14,596 nucleotides of DNA from NCBI GenBank assembly GCA_007116865.1, contig SKHR01000231.1, positions 1-14,596 on the forward strand, in the 5' to 3' direction. Below are positions 13,099 to 14,596 of this stretch, piece after piece. The DNA comes from Marinospirillum sp. (GTDB lineage Bacteria; Pseudomonadota; Gammaproteobacteria; Pseudomonadales; Halomonadaceae). The notes beneath the pieces are model-generated. The model searched no databases and was not told the DNA's origin. It was given only the letters and a program-made list of their open reading frames with translations. Every line of letters begins with the position of its first letter. Position 1 is the stretch's first letter. Position numbers and translations under genes: made by a program.

Positions 13099-14596
13099 GC
13101 AGGGTCAGCCACTGATCTTCCGGTTGAGGGGGGTAGTAAAAATACCCTTGCACTTTGAGTGCCCCCAGAGGGCGTAATAACTCAACCTGTTCCTGAGTCT
13201 CTACTCCTTCCATGACGACTTCCAAATTCAGGTTGCGGGCCAGATTGACGACCGATTCCAGCAGGCGTAACGAGCGCTCATTATGGGCAATCTGCTGCAC
13301 AAACCCCTGGTCAATCTTGAGCTCATTCAAAGGCAGGCTGTTCAGGTAGGCCAAGGAAGAATAGCCGGTGCCAAAGTCATCCAGCGAGATACTGAATCCA
13401 CGATGTTGCAGGCTGGATAGCAGGCGAAGTGCACTGTCACCATTGCGAATCATCGCCGTTTCGGTAATCTCCAACTGCAGTCGCTGAGGTTGCAGCTGGT
13501 AGGCTTTTACCAGCTCGGTCAGCCAATCGGCAAAATCCTCTTGATCCAACTGGTAGGCTGACAGGTTAACGGCGATCTGTGGCGGATTCAGGCCAAGCTG
13601 CAGCCAGTGATGGATTTGCGAGCAGACACGGCGTAGTACCCAGCGATCCAAACGGACGGAAAGACTGCTTTGCTCTGCAATGGGGATGAACTCGCCAGGT
13701 GAAATCATCCCTATTTCCGGGTGCTGCCAGCGAAGCAGTGCTTCGGCACCACATAGGGACTGGGTGTGCAGACAAATCTTCGGCTGGTAGTAGAGTGACA
13801 GTTGAGCGGTGTCTGAATCGCCAACAAGGCCAGTCAGCGCATGTTCGATGATCAGGGCGCGCTGTTGTTCTGTGTGTTGGGAGTGATCAAAGAAGTGGAA
13901 GCACTGGCGGCCCTGGCGTTTGGCGGCCTGGTGGGCATGTTCGGCCGCCTGAAGCAGATCGTTTCTGTCCAGGGCGTCTTGAGGAAACAGTGCAATGCCG
14001 ATGCTGGGGCGCATCAGCAAGGACTTATCCTGTAGTGTGATGCCTCGGCTTAATGACTTGAGCAGCTTTTTAGCCAGTCTGGCAATACTGACTTCGTCGT
14101 TGGGGTGACGACAGATGATTGCAAAAGTATCGCCCTGCAGCCTGACGAGCGTATTCTGGTCACTGACCAGCAGATGCAGGCGTTCTGCTTGAATCTGAAT
14201 GATTTCGTCACCCACGTTCATACCAAAATGATCATTGATCGGCCGTAGACGGCCGACATCCAGAATCATCAGCCCAAAGGTTCGCTGGGTGCGTTTACTG
14301 TAGTTGAATGTTTGTTCCAGCTGGCTCATGAGCAGCTGGCGGTTGCCCAGGCGAGTCAGCGGGTCATGAAAAGCCAAAAACTCAATTTCCGCTTCACGCG
14401 CACGCAACTCACTGAGGTCATGAGAAATAGCGACATAGTGGGTGGTTTCATTGCGATCATTTTTGAGTGCATTGACTGATAACCACTGGAGGTAAATCTC
14501 CCCGGTTTTACGGCGATTCCAGACTTCACCAGACCAGTGTCCCTTGTGTTCAATTTGCTGCCACATGGCCTGATAAAAACTGCCAGGGTGACGGCC
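13079..14596 (-). CDS. PAS-GGDEF-EAL cyclic-di-GMP phosphodiesterase (5' end outside window)
   Basis: The frame stays open to the window edge, and the ten codons before the first internal Met (at 14566) read GRHPGSFYQA, which continues a PAS domain; the real start lies beyond 14596. Counting from that Met, residues 1-55 are PAS/PAC (GHWSGEVWNRRKTGEIY). Residues 61-230 are a GGDEF domain whose signature is degenerate (QGDTF, 144-148). Residues 240-495 are an EAL domain. EAL residues are intact: Glu275 (EALLRW), Asn334 (NLSAYQ), Glu366 (LEITE), Asp396-Asp397 (DDFGTGYSS), Lys417, Glu453 (MEGVE) and Gln473. It should therefore degrade cyclic di-GMP, with the GGDEF part regulatory. It opposes the cyclase at 11216-12274. 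Confidence 0.93.
   Translation of the reverse strand, partial: GRHPGSFYQAMWQQIEHKGHWSGEVWNRRKTGEIYLQWLSVNALKNDRNETTHYVAISHDLSELRAREAEIEFLAFHDPLTRLGNRQLLMSQLEQTFNYSKRTQRTFGLMILDVGRLRPINDHFGMNVGDEIIQIQAERLHLLVSDQNTLVRLQGDTFAIICRHPNDEVSIARLAKKLLKSLSRGITLQDKSLLMRPSIGIALFPQDALDRNDLLQAAEHAHQAAKRQGRQCFHFFDHSQHTEQQRALIIEHALTGLVGDSDTAQLSLYYQPKICLHTQSLCGAEALLRWQHPEIGMISPGEFIPIAEQSSLSVRLDRWVLRRVCSQIHHWLQLGLNPPQIAVNLSAYQLDQEDFADWLTELVKAYQLQPQRLQLEITETAMIRNGDSALRLLSSLQHRGFSISLDDFGTGYSSLAYLNSLPLNELKIDQGFVQQIAHNERSLRLLESVVNLARNLNLEVVMEGVETQEQVELLRPLGALKVQGYFYYPPQPEDQWLTLLKMAEN

Overview
The window is ordinary, gene-dense bacterial chromosome at moderate-to-high GC. It most resembles a Gammaproteobacterium, possibly of the Oceanospirillales/Pseudomonas-like group. 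Reasons are a PykA-type pyruvate kinase, a CpxRA-type two-component system, a YqiA-type esterase, an AzlCD exporter, a TAXI-TRAP transporter and two cyclic-di-GMP proteins. The genus is inference only. No rRNA, tRNA, insertion sequence, prophage or CRISPR array was seen.

Layout, left: positions 1-1965 hold the 3' end of azlC, then azlD, then a convergent GntP-family permease on the minus strand. Positions 2069-3739 hold an unrecognised, probably secreted protein (+) facing a short-chain dehydrogenase (-). Positions 3873-6674 hold a two-gene TAXI-TRAP importer (solute receptor plus fused permease), divergent from the dehydrogenase.

Middle: 6671-9170 is a minus-strand operon reading cpxR-like, cpxA-like, then a small prephenate-dehydratase-fold-like protein, all with overlapping ends. 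Divergent from it at 9344 is a CpxP/Spy-like periplasmic protein. The gap between them contains an exact GTAAA-N5-GTAAA CpxR box (9229-9243), so receptor, regulator, target site and periplasmic effector form one envelope-stress module.

Right: pyruvate kinase (9776-11191, -) lies 24 nt downstream of a GGDEF diguanylate cyclase (11216-12274, -). The 260-bp gap upstream of the cyclase carries what looks like a complete small RNA on the minus strand. It has a TATAAT promoter, a predicted RNA of about 79 nt that folds from its first base into a 14-bp closing stem, and a T7 tract. A YqiA-like esterase (12535-13098, +) and a truncated PAS-GGDEF-EAL protein (13079 to the right edge, -) close the window.

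A general trait is extreme compaction. Of the five tail-to-tail gene pairs, four overlap at their 3' ends (4 to 23 bp) and the fifth is separated by 6 bp. The best leads are the small RNA/attenuator candidate at 12367-12445, the extra ligand-binding-like gene in the Cpx operon, and the Arg/Gln-rich heptad-repeat tail of the CpxP-like protein.
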